In this document: in pieces, positions 17,551-24,631 of the stretch | Layout of the letters: every line of letters starts with the position of its first letter | Numbering within the stretch: position 1 is the stretch's first letter | Source of the DNA: an uncultured Oscillospiraceae bacterium | GTDB lineage: Bacteria; Bacillota; Clostridia; Oscillospirales; Acutalibacteraceae | DNA: 47,889 nt | Assembly: GCA_900540535.1 (NCBI GenBank) | Contig: UQGM01000017.1 | Coordinates: 1-47,889, forward strand | Direction of reading: 5' to 3' | Position numbers and translations under genes: made by a program | The notes under the pieces: model-generated | Databases searched by the model: none | The model's input: only the letters and a program-made list of their open reading frames with translations | Told to the model about the DNA's origin: nothing

Positions 17551-18020
17551 ATCTGTTCACTCCCTTCATAGTGCAGATACTCATCAAGAGCGTTCTGTGT
17601 TCGGAAACATATTTGTAAGTTGGGCTTTTCATAGCGTAGGCGGCGAATCGCTTCTCCTTTGTCAATCAGATTATCAAAGTAAAGCTCAACGGTATTAAAT
17701 ACCTTATCGTTGGCGACACCGCCAATCACTATATCATAATCTGTTGTATCATTTCCAGTTCTGCATTTCAGAATAAAGTCGAGCCATTCTTCAGAATAGC
17801 TTTCAAATCTCAAAATCTTAAGTTTCTGATAAGCCTTTTCATCAAAAATGTAACGAGAAACAATTCCATTTTTGCCACGACGCTTGAATTTTTCACACCA
17901 CTTTACTGCTTGATCGTAAAGAGGTGTTGTGTAAAAGCCACGTCCAAAATCGACATTTTCTCTGGAATGTAATAAATCTGGAGTTTGAATTTCTAGATAG
18001 GAGCCATGATATAAAATCAT
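17547..18020 (-). CDS. DUF3990 protein, ADP-ribosyltransferase-like putative toxin
   Basis: The protein has 157 residues and starts at ATG 18020, overlapping the previous stop as ATGA. It begins ILYHGSYLEI, followed by 'NVDFGRGFYTTPLYDQAVKW' (about 22-41). This is the H-G plus Y pattern of the NAD-binding site in ADP-ribosyltransferase-fold proteins. The late Glu in 'NTVELYFDNLI' could be the third catalytic element. DUF3990 proteins are usually listed as toxin-like, though activity has rarely been shown. Both flanking genes overlap it by 4 bases, so the three proteins are made together. Inference: a toxin held in check by one or both neighbours. Confidence 0.75.
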   Translation of the reverse strand: MILYHGSYLEIQTPDLLHSRENVDFGRGFYTTPLYDQAVKWCEKFKRRGKNGIVSRYIFDEKAYQKLKILRFESYSEEWLDFILKCRTGNDTTDYDIVIGGVANDKVFNTVELYFDNLIDKGEAIRRLRYEKPNLQICFRTQNALDEYLHYEGSEQI

Positions 18021-18256
18021 AATTGGATACCCCTTTCTTCCATTAAGTTGATAATATCATCTACGATATAGTCCTTACTTTGGGTATGAAGCATCTCATA
18101 CTCCGGTACGATATAACTATTCAAAATATCGCTTTTTTCAGTCAACGCCTGATAAACTTCTTCGGCATTTTTTCCCAGCTTAATGGCAATATTTTCGATA
18201 CAGAATACAGCAAATTCCAGCTCATCTGTATTTGTTATTTTAGAGTTATCTAACAT
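18017..18256 (-). CDS. DUF3791-like small protein (first copy)
   Basis: The protein has 79 residues, ATG 18256, in a helical pattern: 'LEFAVFCIENIAIKLGKNAEEVYQALTEKSDILNSYIVPEYEMLHTQS', broken by one turn. It resembles DUF3791 and heads the operon. Its ATG is 17 bases downstream of the ImmA stop (18274), so it may be co-transcribed with the ImmA and XRE genes. A two-copy arrangement around one DUF3990 gene is unusual. It is probably an antitoxin-type partner. Confidence 0.65.
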   Translation of the reverse strand: MLDNSKITNTDELEFAVFCIENIAIKLGKNAEEVYQALTEKSDILNSYIVPEYEMLHTQSKDYIVDDIINLMEERGIQL

Positions 18257-18273
18257 GGTTGAAGCACCCCCTG

Positions 18274-18828
18274 TTATTCATATTCAAAATGGTTTGTATC
18301 GTCATAATCTCCAAGATCCTCTTTCAGGAAATCTGACTTCCGGATGTACATGGGATTTACCAGCTCACCTTTTTCGTGCAGAAGGCTGAATTTATAGTCT
18401 AGCAGTGCTGCGGGAACGTAAAGCTGTTTTGCGGTTTCAAAGAAAGAGTATTCGGACAAAAGCTCTAATACTTCGCTATCTTCTAAGAGTAACTCTGCTG
18501 CAAAGAAATTTGCTTCATCTTCTTCCAACGAGCTGCCATCCAACACTTCCATTTCCTGAAATCCTTTCATCATGGCAATCTGAGCATGAAGCACAGCGTG
18601 TCCTAATTCGTGAGCAACTAAGATACGTTCCAATATATCATTCACATTACTGTCAATAACAATATTCTTTTGTCTGGACTGGTAGAAGAAAAATCCTTTT
18701 AATTTTTTCTCCATATCATAAAAATGAATTTTGATTCCCAGACATTTGCAAAGCTCATAAGGATCTCTGGTGTCATATTTTTTTATCAGTTTTTCAACTG
18801 TTTCAATAATGCGTGCTGCCGTTCTCAC
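18274..18828 (-). CDS. ImmA/IrrE-family metallopeptidase
   Basis: I prefer the GTG at 18828 (184 residues), because GGGAGGTG sits 6-7 bases upstream. An in-frame GTG at 18852 is possible. The zinc site is HELGHAVLH (about residues 73-81), with a downstream Glu in 'LEEDEANFFAAELLL'. Proteins of this type cleave the XRE repressor of integrative elements after DNA damage and so switch excision genes on. The XRE gene lies directly upstream on the same strand (stop at 18894), which is the classical pair. It is therefore the likely derepressor of the island. Confidence 0.9.
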   Translation of the reverse strand: MRTAARIIETVEKLIKKYDTRDPYELCKCLGIKIHFYDMEKKLKGFFFYQSRQKNIVIDSNVNDILERILVAHELGHAVLHAQIAMMKGFQEMEVLDGSSLEEDEANFFAAELLLEDSEVLELLSEYSFFETAKQLYVPAALLDYKFSLLHEKGELVNPMYIRKSDFLKEDLGDYDDTNHFEYE

Positions 18829-18893
18829 TTGCTTCACCTCCCAATCGGACACAGAAAACAGTTATCTGCGAGTGAGGTCTGACTTAATGGCTG

Positions 18894-19343
18894 CTATTCC
18901 GTTTGCTTATGTTTTCTGTATTTTTTAGGAGTGAATTTTTCTTCGGCATTCTTTTTTGAATCCATATAGACTGCCATCAATGCCTGAAAGAATACATCTT
19001 TAGCATCTTCGTCCAGATCACCACCGGCAAACAAAGAACTTACTCGTCCCAATACTTCCTGAGCTTCCTTTGCACCTTTGGCACCAAACTGCTTTCGTGC
19101 TTCAGCGAGGAACATATCTTCATCTATACGGCTTTGTTTGTCGGTTTCCTCATCGTCCAAAAGATAAGAAACAGATATATGCAAGGCTTCCGCCAATTTT
19201 CTGATATTGCTTTTTCGAGGGAGTGTTCCCAACTGCTCATAGGTGTAGAGAGAGCGTTCAGAGATTCCGGTTAACTGGGCAAGTTCTGTCTGAGAAAGAT
19301 TCATTGCCAACCGAGCCTCCTTTACTTTTTCGCCAAATGTCAT
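18894..19343 (-). CDS. XRE-family repressor of the island
   Basis: The protein has 149 residues and starts at ATG 19343 with AAGGAAAGGAC upstream. The N-terminal 60 residues are a clear helix-turn-helix (LSQTELAQLTGISERSLYTY). The rest is charged and helical and could carry the ImmA cleavage region. It faces a divergent gene across a control region with at least five AACTTCYG sites placed in both promoters. This is the layout of a repressor that controls itself and the element's activator gene. Confidence 0.9.
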   Translation of the reverse strand: MTFGEKVKEARLAMNLSQTELAQLTGISERSLYTYEQLGTLPRKSNIRKLAEALHISVSYLLDDEETDKQSRIDEDMFLAEARKQFGAKGAKEAQEVLGRVSSLFAGGDLDEDAKDVFFQALMAVYMDSKKNAEEKFTPKKYRKHKQTE

Positions 19344-19379
19344 GTCCTTTCCTTCCTTTCTATGAAATTATTTATTCAT

Positions 19380-19507
19380 AACTTCCGATTATTCATTGAC
19401 AAACTTCTGAAAATAGATATAATAGAACTTGAAAACAGAAGTTTAACTTCGTTTTTATTATATATCGGAAGTTGTGATTAGTCAATAAGTTCCGACTGTA
19501 ACTTCTG
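19380..19507. promoter_or_regulatory. Divergent promoters with repeated AACTTCYG operator half-sites
   Basis: Rightward promoter: TTGACA (19396-19401), 16 bases, TATAAT (19418-19423). Leftward promoter: TTGACT (19485-19480), 17 bases, TATAAT (19462-19457). AACTTCYG or its complement occurs at 19380, 19402, 19436, 19466 and 19500, with near matches at 19445 and 19487. One copy falls in the spacer of each promoter, where a bound repressor would block the polymerase. The promoters are strongly supported; binding by the XRE protein is inferred. Confidence 0.8.
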
Positions 19508-19645
19508 GTTTTTATATTGTATTTTACAGTTTGAACATGATATGTACTGGTTATTCTGTCCATGCTTCGGCATTTTCTTTCCCTTTGGCTGAAAGTGGAC
19601 TTAGAAAGGAATTTGTATATGAAATAGAACCGAAAGGAGTTTTTT

Positions 19646-20206
19646 ATGAGCAGAAATAACACCCAGGCTTTACATAGCATCCGTATGATGTGCAAAATGC
19701 AGCAAGTGGATGAAAAAGTTTTGTATGACCGTTCCAGGCTGATTCTTTCCATTTATAGGGATGTCTGCTGGTCTACAATGGGAAGAGCAGAAGAAGTCTA
19801 TGATGATTTGATTTGTACCTGTGGTACCAGTTTGGATGGAGCACTGATTTATCTGGAAACCTTTGCTCCTGATGAAGCAAGAGAACGTTTTGAAGAAAAA
19901 ATCCGGAGCCTATTTGAAACAAAATGGATCATTGAACTGGTGGATAATGCTATGGGACGAATTCGGGAATACCCTTGTCGGGGAGATTTATATTGTGAGA
20001 TACTCTCCAAGTGTTATTTGAGCAGATTTAAGTATAAAGAAGCTGAGATGCTAGAAATAATGGATATGGAGCGCAGCACCTATTACGACCGCAAAAAAGA
20101 AGCTGTTATGCTTTTTGGTTTGTCCCTGTGGGGCAATGCAATTCCCATGCTGAAAGAGTTTCTGGCAACTGCGAGAGAAGATGAAACAATGGGTTATGAA
20201 ATTTAG
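19646..20206 (+). CDS. Sigma-factor-like / ArpU-like regulatory protein of the element
   Basis: The protein has 186 residues and starts at ATG 19646 behind CGAAAGGAG. The C-terminal part reads 'EMLEIMDMERSTYYDRKKEAVMLFGLSLWG', a helix-turn-helix of the kind seen in small sigma-like or ArpU/RinA-type proteins of phages and integrative elements. The N-terminal two-thirds is helical and not recognised. It is driven by the repressed rightward promoter, so it is a good candidate for an activator of excision or transfer functions. The family is uncertain. Confidence 0.6.
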   Translation: MSRNNTQALHSIRMMCKMQQVDEKVLYDRSRLILSIYRDVCWSTMGRAEEVYDDLICTCGTSLDGALIYLETFAPDEARERFEEKIRSLFETKWIIELVDNAMGRIREYPCRGDLYCEILSKCYLSRFKYKEAEMLEIMDMERSTYYDRKKEAVMLFGLSLWGNAIPMLKEFLATAREDETMGYEI

Positions 20207-20207
20207 A

Positions 20208-20243
20208 AAGTCCGATAAAAGTCCGACAAAATCCCGACACTTT
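20208..20243 (+). repeat. Three short direct repeats just after the sigma-like gene
   Basis: TCCGATAAAAG, TCCGACAAAAT and CCCGACACTTT start at 20211, 20222 and 20233, an 11-base period (one helix turn). They lie directly behind the stop codon. They may be iteron-like protein sites, but no function is shown. Confidence 0.5.
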
Positions 20244-20322
20244 TCCTACTGAAAGTTCGACCTTGCAGGTGTTAAGATTAGTATGCTGGGAGATCGCAGC
20301 ATCTAATTGAATCAATAATTTT

Positions 20323-20353
20323 GCCTCGTGCCGAAAGGTATGGGGCTTTTTTT
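20323..20353 (+). terminator. Terminator with GAAA tetraloop
   Basis: GCCTCGTGCC (20323-20332), loop GAAA, then GGTATGGGGC (20337-20346), a 10-bp stem with G-U pairs, followed by TTTTTTT. Confidence 0.8.
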
Positions 20354-20382
20354 ATGCCTTCTTCCAGACAACGGTATGAATG

Positions 20383-20412
20383 AGAGTCAGAGAAATCCTC
20401 TGGCTCTTTTTT
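20383..20412 (+). terminator. Second terminator in tandem
   Basis: AGAGTCAGAG (20383-20392) pairs with CTCTGGCTCT (20398-20407), and a T-run follows. It lies 37 bases after the first terminator. Both T-runs are followed by an ATGCCT-like sequence, so the unit may be a local duplication. Confidence 0.75.
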
Positions 20413-20480
20413 CATGCCTGCATGGAGGACGGGCAAATGAAAGGACGGTTTACAAATCGTATTCGTGATTCTCCTTTTTC

Positions 20481-20508
20481 CTTGAAATTTCGATTTTCAA
20501 ATTTCAAG
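20481..20508 (+). promoter_or_regulatory. Perfect 10-bp inverted repeat ahead of the XRE gene
   Basis: CTTGAAATTT (20481-20490) and AAATTTCAAG (20499-20508) are separated by 8 bases and end 6 bases before the GGAGG site of the 20527 gene. It could be an autoregulatory operator or an RNA hairpin limiting translation. Confidence 0.55.
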
Positions 20509-20526
20509 AACACGGAGGAATAAAGA

Positions 20527-20814
20527 ATGTATTTTGACCCAAAAGAGGTAGGAAAACGAATTGCGAAACTTAGAGAATTATTGGGATACAACCAGGAACA
20601 ATATTCTCAAAAAATCAATATCAGTAGAAGTGCTTTATCAAAAATTGAGATTGGTGACAGAAGTCCCTCCATTGATTTACTTATTGAAATTGCAGAGCTG
20701 TCTGGAGTTACTTTGGATTATTTGATCTTGGGAAGAACTCAGCAAGATGGCAATAAAAAACTGGGGCTAAAATCTGTTATTTCATTTTTAACCGAACTGG
20801 AGCGAGAGATGTGA
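20527..20814 (+). CDS. XRE-family DNA-binding protein
   Basis: The protein has 95 residues, ATG 20527 after CACGGAGGAA. A Cro/C1-type helix-turn-helix spans residues 8-65 (GYNQEQYSQKINISRSALSK and 'PSIDLLIEIAELSGVTLDYLI'). A short C-terminal tail follows. It sits alone between two tandem terminators and a long non-coding stretch. An inverted repeat overlaps its leader, suggesting self-control. It is a second regulator of the integration module, distinct from the 19343 repressor. Confidence 0.85.
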   Translation: MYFDPKEVGKRIAKLRELLGYNQEQYSQKINISRSALSKIEIGDRSPSIDLLIEIAELSGVTLDYLILGRTQQDGNKKLGLKSVISFLTELEREM

Positions 20815-21350
20815 TTGTTCACTGATTGTGCAACAGTTGCGCACTGTCGGTCAATCGGAATACCAATACATTTTCGGTACAATTTAATCAAGGTTAAAAG
20901 TTATTTAGCCGTTTGTATCTTGAAAATTGCATAGACATTCATCAAACACGTTCCTGTTGTCGGTGCGAAAGCATCAGCCACATCAGCAATACGCCAGGAC
21001 GACTTCAATCAGAAACACAGGGTCACCTATATAATTTTGTCTGTTCATTCTGATGGTCAGAGCGAGAACTATTGGCTTGTAAATGTCGGATTGCTTCCGA
21101 CAAGGCAATGAAAGCAACAGGTATAATGATACTTCTGCCCAGCCACAGTCCACACAATGGGGGCAGCCCGGTGAGAACCACGGGGAGGTTAGATTCCTAT
21201 GGTGCTGGTCAGCAGCCAGCCGTTTGATGACTTCCCTGTAAGAAATCATCTTACTGCCCAGGGGTGTTGAGAACAAATTTGGGTATATCACATATTTTCG
21301 GGGAGGGCTGCGATAGCTGTATGGTTATTTGCAGCCCTTCGTACATACCC
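20815..21350 (+). other. Non-coding stretch with several hairpins between the XRE and MazF genes
   Basis: I find no credible gene here. A minus-strand frame at 20983-21291 has no ribosome site and no family look. Hairpins seen: CGT(T)CCTG/CAGGACG (20949-21001) enclosing GGTGC-GAAA-GCATC; CCCGGT-GAGA-AC plus CGGG near 21169-21186; GCTGG/CCAGC near 21203-21220; and a long one next to MazF, GGGTAT (21281) with ATACCC (21345), with an inner AGGGCTGC/GCAGCCCT. Two loops are GNRA-type. The stretch could encode a structured RNA or a long leader. Confidence 0.4.
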
Positions 21351-21371
21351 AACGAGAGGAGGAAACATACA

Positions 21372-21767
21372 ATGATGAAGAGAGATTGGGTGTATCGCAG
21401 AGGCGATATTTACTATGTAGATTTGAACCCGGTATGTGGCTCTGAGCAGGGTGGCAAGCGACCGGTTGTTGTTATCCAGAACAACATTGGAAATGTACAT
21501 TCTCCCACTTTGATTGTCGCCACTATTACCACAAAACAGGATAAACGGAAATACCCAACACATTATCCGATCAAAGAAAATCCTGCTTTTACAGAACCGT
21601 CTGTTATTATGCTGGAGCAGCTTCGCACCATTGATAAAAACAGAGTGATTGGCTACTTAGGAAAAATCACAGCAAAGGATATGCTTGGTATTGATCAGGC
21701 GTTAGTGCTCAGTCTTGCACTTGAACACCTTGGAAATGCTGTTGTGAAATATATCGTGAAGGAATAA
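21372..21767 (+). CDS. MazF/PemK-family endoribonuclease toxin-like protein
   Basis: The start is ATG 21372 (131 residues, MMKRDW), because GAGAGGAGG lies just upstream. The longer frame starts within the leader hairpin. The fold markers are clear: 'RRGDIYYVDLNPVCGSEQGGKRPVVVIQN' at residues about 9-37, 'PTLIVATITT' and 'MLEQLRTIDKNRV'. MazF proteins cut RNA at short sequences. No MazE-type antitoxin gene precedes it. The following gene is excisionase-like, 13 bases away. It may stabilise the element or act during excision. Confidence 0.9.
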   Translation: MMKRDWVYRRGDIYYVDLNPVCGSEQGGKRPVVVIQNNIGNVHSPTLIVATITTKQDKRKYPTHYPIKENPAFTEPSVIMLEQLRTIDKNRVIGYLGKITAKDMLGIDQALVLSLALEHLGNAVVKYIVKE

Positions 21768-21780
21768 GGAGGGCTACATA

Positions 21781-22017
21781 ATGTTTGAAGATAGAATCGC
21801 TGCCTTGAATCAGGCAAACACTGAGAAGATGGCAATGGGAGCCATGCAGTATGATAAGAGAACCTATACAGTTGATGAAATCCAGGATATTTTGGGAATC
21901 AGCCGGACATCTGCTTATAATCTGGTCAAAAAGAATTATTTCCGCTGTGTACGCATTGGTGGGACAATTCGCATTTCCAAAAAGAGTTTTGATGAATGGT
22001 TAGATCAGCAGAGTTGA
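21781..22017 (+). CDS. Excisionase-like helix-turn-helix protein (HTH_17 type)
   Basis: The protein has 78 residues, ATG 21781 after AAGGAGGGC. The domain 'YTVDEIQDILGISRTSAYNLVKKNYFRCVRIGGTIRIS' is the winged-helix HTH_17/Xis type. Such proteins bend DNA and direct the integrase toward excision. It lies between MazF and a perfect terminator hairpin. It is the most likely recombination directionality factor of the island, although the next gene competes for that role. Confidence 0.85.
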   Translation: MFEDRIAALNQANTEKMAMGAMQYDKRTYTVDEIQDILGISRTSAYNLVKKNYFRCVRIGGTIRISKKSFDEWLDQQS

Positions 22018-22078
22018 ATTTGTCAAGGATGTCAGTTCTCCTGGCGACAAACTTAAGGAATTGTTATTTGTTCGATAT

Positions 22079-22115
22079 ACTTTAGCTAAGCCAAATGACT
22101 TAGCTAAAGTTTTTA
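22079..22115 (+). terminator. Terminator with 12-bp perfect arms
   Basis: ACTTTAGCTAAG (22079-22090) and CTTAGCTAAAGT (22099-22110) are perfect inverted copies around an 8-base loop, followed by TTTT. It comes directly before the ribosome site of the next gene, so it may act as an attenuator ahead of the triple-domain gene and integrase. Confidence 0.85.
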
Positions 22116-22133
22116 CATAAGGAGGACATGATT

Positions 22134-22766
22134 ATGCTACAAGCAAGAAAGCGCACGAGTATGTCTGTAATTGAAATGGGCAAACGACTCGGGCTTGGTA
22201 AAACAGAATCTTACTGGCTTATCAAGAAGAATTATTTCCAAACGATTATGGTAGGAAAGAGAATGAGGGTGATGATTGCGAGCTTTGAAGATTGGTACGC
22301 CAATCAATGCCGCTATCATAAAATTGATGGTACACCACCAGGAGCACATATGAAAGAGATTTCCATGACAGCTGATGAGCTGGGGAATCTCCTCGGAATA
22401 TCAGAAGCATCTGCCTATGAGCTGATTGCAAAGGGTCATTTTGAAAAAGTCGATGATCTTGCGAAGATGCGTATTACGAAGGAGAGTTTTTGGAAATGGT
22501 ACACAGCACAGACATTTTACCGAACGGTTGAAGATCAGGAAGAAGATAAAAAACTAAGGCAAGATGCCTATACAATGCCGGAGATCGGTAAAATGCTTGG
22601 GCTGTATCGCAATCAAGTTTATTATATCGTTTCAAAGGGTGTATTCGATATTGTGCAGATTGGACGGTATAAATGTGTTACAAAAGACAGCTTTCATCGT
22701 TGGTATGAGAGCCAGTCCCACTACAAAATGGTGGGAAAAGCTGATATGGAAGAAAGGAGCGAGTAA
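22134..22766 (+). CDS. Protein with three tandem excisionase-like HTH domains
   Basis: I chose ATG 22134 (210 residues), because GGAGG lies 8 bases upstream; ATG 22128 is too close. Three HTH_17-like units follow each other: about 7-55 (MSVIEMGKRLGLGKTESYWL), about 73-125 (MTADELGNLLGISEASAYEL) and about 145-200 (YTMPEIGKMLGLYRNQVYYI), each with a short wing and a 'W' helix. It ends two bases before the integrase ATG. Such triple proteins could clamp several sites of the attachment region. The fold call is good; the role as an architectural recombination factor is inferred. Confidence 0.8.
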   Translation: MLQARKRTSMSVIEMGKRLGLGKTESYWLIKKNYFQTIMVGKRMRVMIASFEDWYANQCRYHKIDGTPPGAHMKEISMTADELGNLLGISEASAYELIAKGHFEKVDDLAKMRITKESFWKWYTAQTFYRTVEDQEEDKKLRQDAYTMPEIGKMLGLYRNQVYYIVSKGVFDIVQIGRYKCVTKDSFHRWYESQSHYKMVGKADMEERSE

Positions 22767-22768
22767 CT

Positions 22769-24145
22769 ATGGCATCTATCGTAAAACGAAAAAAGAAATA
22801 CTCTGTGGTCTATACATACGTCGATGAATCGGGCAAAAAGCGTCAGAAGTGGGAAACCTTCGATACCAGCACTGAAGCGAAAAAAAGAAAGAATCAAATT
22901 GAATACGAACAGGAAACGGGCAGCTTCATTGTTCCGACTGCCAAAACGGTAAATGATCTCCTGGAAGAATATATGTCTATCTATGGAGTAAACACCTGGG
23001 CGATGTCCACTTATGAAAGCCGTCAGAGCTTGCTTTCCAATTATGTTCGTCCAATCATTGGCGATATGAAACTGGAAGATCTGAATCCCAGAGTGATGGA
23101 CAAATATTATCGTGACCTGTTGACTGTTAAGGCGGTATCGACTCGATTCGTAAAAGCGAGGACTGAATTTGTGACAGCGAAAACCGTCAGACAAATCCAC
23201 AAGGTACTACATAATGCCTTTAATCAGGCGGTAAAGTGGGAACTGATTTCCCGTAATCCGGTAGAACACGCAACTCTGCCAAAGACAGAAACCAAGCCAA
23301 GAGAAATTTGGACAGCGGACACGCTGATTAAAGCTCTGGAGGTTTGTGATGATGAAATTTTGAGCTTGGCAATCAATCTGGCTTTCTCCTGTTCCTTGCG
23401 AATGGGTGAGCTGCTGGGATTGACATGGGATTGTGTGGATATTTCTCCTGCAAGTATTGAACAGGGGCGAGCAAGTATTTTCGTAGAGAAAGAATTGCAG
23501 CGTGTCAATCGAAATGCGATGGAGAACCTGAATGAAAAAGATATTATGTTTAAGTTTCCCCGAACATTTGCCAGCACACACACTGCTTTAGTTTTGAAAA
23601 CCCCAAAAACCAAAACAAGCGTGAGAAAAATCTTCCTGCCTAAAACGGTTGCCGAAATGCTCGTTGAGAGAAAAGCTACCATTGAGGAACTGAAAGATTT
23701 GTTTGGCGATGAATTTGTTGACTTTAATCTTGTGTTTTGCTCCAGCAATGGAAAGCCGATAGAAGGACAGGTCATCAATCGAGGATTCAGTAAGTTAATC
23801 GAGGAACATGGGCTTCCAAAGGTGGTTTTCCATTCCCTCCGTCATTCCAGTATCACTTATAAGTTGAAGCTGAATGGTGGCGATATGAAGTCGGTGCAAG
23901 GCGATTCCGGTCATGCACAGATCAAGATGGTAGCTGATGTATATTCGCATATTATTGATGATGACCGTCGGGTGAATGCTGCGAGACTGGAAGAAGCATT
24001 TTATTCTGGCAGACAAGCTGAACCGGAAGAAGTGGTTGAAAAACCGGCTGAGCAAAAACCTCAAAGTGATCAGGAACTTCTCCTGTCGCTCCTGCAAAAG
24101 CCCGGTATGGCTGAACTGCTTAAGACGCTTGCTAAGTCGATGTAA
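22769..24145 (+). CDS. int: Tyrosine recombinase, integrase of the island
   Basis: The protein has 458 residues, ATG 22769. An N-terminal arm-binding domain (about 1-60), a SAM-like core-binding domain (about 60-160) and a catalytic domain are visible. The active-site set is complete: Arg about 211 (SLRMGELLGL), Lys in the TKTSVRK region, His354-x-x-Arg357 (HSLRH), His about 380 (SGHAQ) and Tyr about 391 (VADVYSHI). This is the Tn916/phage-type integrase of Firmicutes elements. It lies next to a terminator and the tRNA-Arg attachment site, and is translated right after the triple-HTH gene. It should be active. Confidence 0.95.
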   Translation: MASIVKRKKKYSVVYTYVDESGKKRQKWETFDTSTEAKKRKNQIEYEQETGSFIVPTAKTVNDLLEEYMSIYGVNTWAMSTYESRQSLLSNYVRPIIGDMKLEDLNPRVMDKYYRDLLTVKAVSTRFVKARTEFVTAKTVRQIHKVLHNAFNQAVKWELISRNPVEHATLPKTETKPREIWTADTLIKALEVCDDEILSLAINLAFSCSLRMGELLGLTWDCVDISPASIEQGRASIFVEKELQRVNRNAMENLNEKDIMFKFPRTFASTHTALVLKTPKTKTSVRKIFLPKTVAEMLVERKATIEELKDLFGDEFVDFNLVFCSSNGKPIEGQVINRGFSKLIEEHGLPKVVFHSLRHSSITYKLKLNGGDMKSVQGDSGHAQIKMVADVYSHIIDDDRRVNAARLEEAFYSGRQAEPEEVVEKPAEQKPQSDQELLLSLLQKPGMAELLKTLAKSM

Positions 24146-24152
24146 AATCAAA

Positions 24153-24186
24153 AGGCAGATCCTTTCTTTTGAGAGGGTCTGCTTTT
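24153..24186 (+). terminator. Terminator of the integrase operon
   Basis: GGCAGATCCTTTC and GAGAGGGTCTGCTTTTT form a stem with a few G-U pairs, followed by T's, 10-40 bases after the integrase stop. Confidence 0.8.
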
Positions 24187-24521
24187 TCAGTACATATTTA
24201 GAATTTGGTAACACAAGTTATGCTGATTTCGTGTTACAATACATATAGCAAACGGTAAGATAAGGGCATCTGCACTTTGAATTTGTACGGCATATCACTA
24301 TGCTGTATTTCGTATCATTTGGTAGTACTCAGCAGGTTAGACTTGAACTGAAAACGGCCACCATTTTTCAGATGCTCAGCTAATTACTTGCCAATTAGAC
24401 CTGGTAAAATCCCCTTGTACAGGCTATCACACGGTAGTATCTCATGAGATATGGAACAGTGAAAAAGCCTTGAAATTACGGGATTTCTTAGCACTACATA
24501 GCATCTCCTGATGTCGTATCG
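24187..24521. other. Attachment-arm region, no gene
   Basis: About 335 bases between the integrase terminator and the tRNA fragment have no reading frame with family character. Short inverted pieces occur (for example GTATCTCATGAGATA near 24435). This is where integrase arm sites are expected, but I cannot define them by eye. Confidence 0.4.
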
Positions 24522-24571
24522 GAGCTTCTCCTAAGGGTTAGTTATCAGTTCGATTCTGGTAGGGGGTGCCA
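24522..24571 (+). other. Attachment site: 3' half of tRNA-Arg(CCU)
   Basis: The stretch reads as the anticodon loop CTCCTAA (about 24529-24535), GGGTT, a short variable loop, T-arm ATCAG-TTCGATT-CTGGT (24543-24559), acceptor AGGGGGT, then G and CCA (ends 24571). It lines up with E. coli argW from memory (CTCCTAAGGGCTAATTGCAGG). There is no 5' acceptor or D-arm. The 5' side of the anticodon stem (AGCTT) pairs poorly with GGGTT, so the crossover probably lies at the anticodon loop. The intact tRNA should be at the other end of the element, outside the window. Confidence 0.7.
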
Positions 24572-24573
24572 AA

Positions 24574-24616
24574 AAGCCACAGACTTTTCTTTGAGAAAAG
24601 TCTGTGGCTTTTGTTT
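24574..24616 (+). terminator. Terminator behind the tRNA fragment
   Basis: AGCCACAGACTTTTCT pairs with AGAAAAGTCTGTGGCT (24575-24609), followed by TTTGTTTTT. It was presumably the terminator of the original tRNA gene and also serves the convergent acetyltransferase gene. Confidence 0.85.
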
Positions 24617-24631
24617 TTATGCTTTAATCTT

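Noticed and set aside
20983..21291. 102-residue minus-strand frame in the non-coding stretch
   Set aside because: It has no ribosome site, runs through several hairpins, and shows no recognisable motif. I treat the stretch as non-coding.
24240..24571. tmRNA-like gene ending in CCA
   Set aside because: The tmRNA 5' end and tag region are missing, and the 3' part aligns better with tRNA-Arg(CCU).
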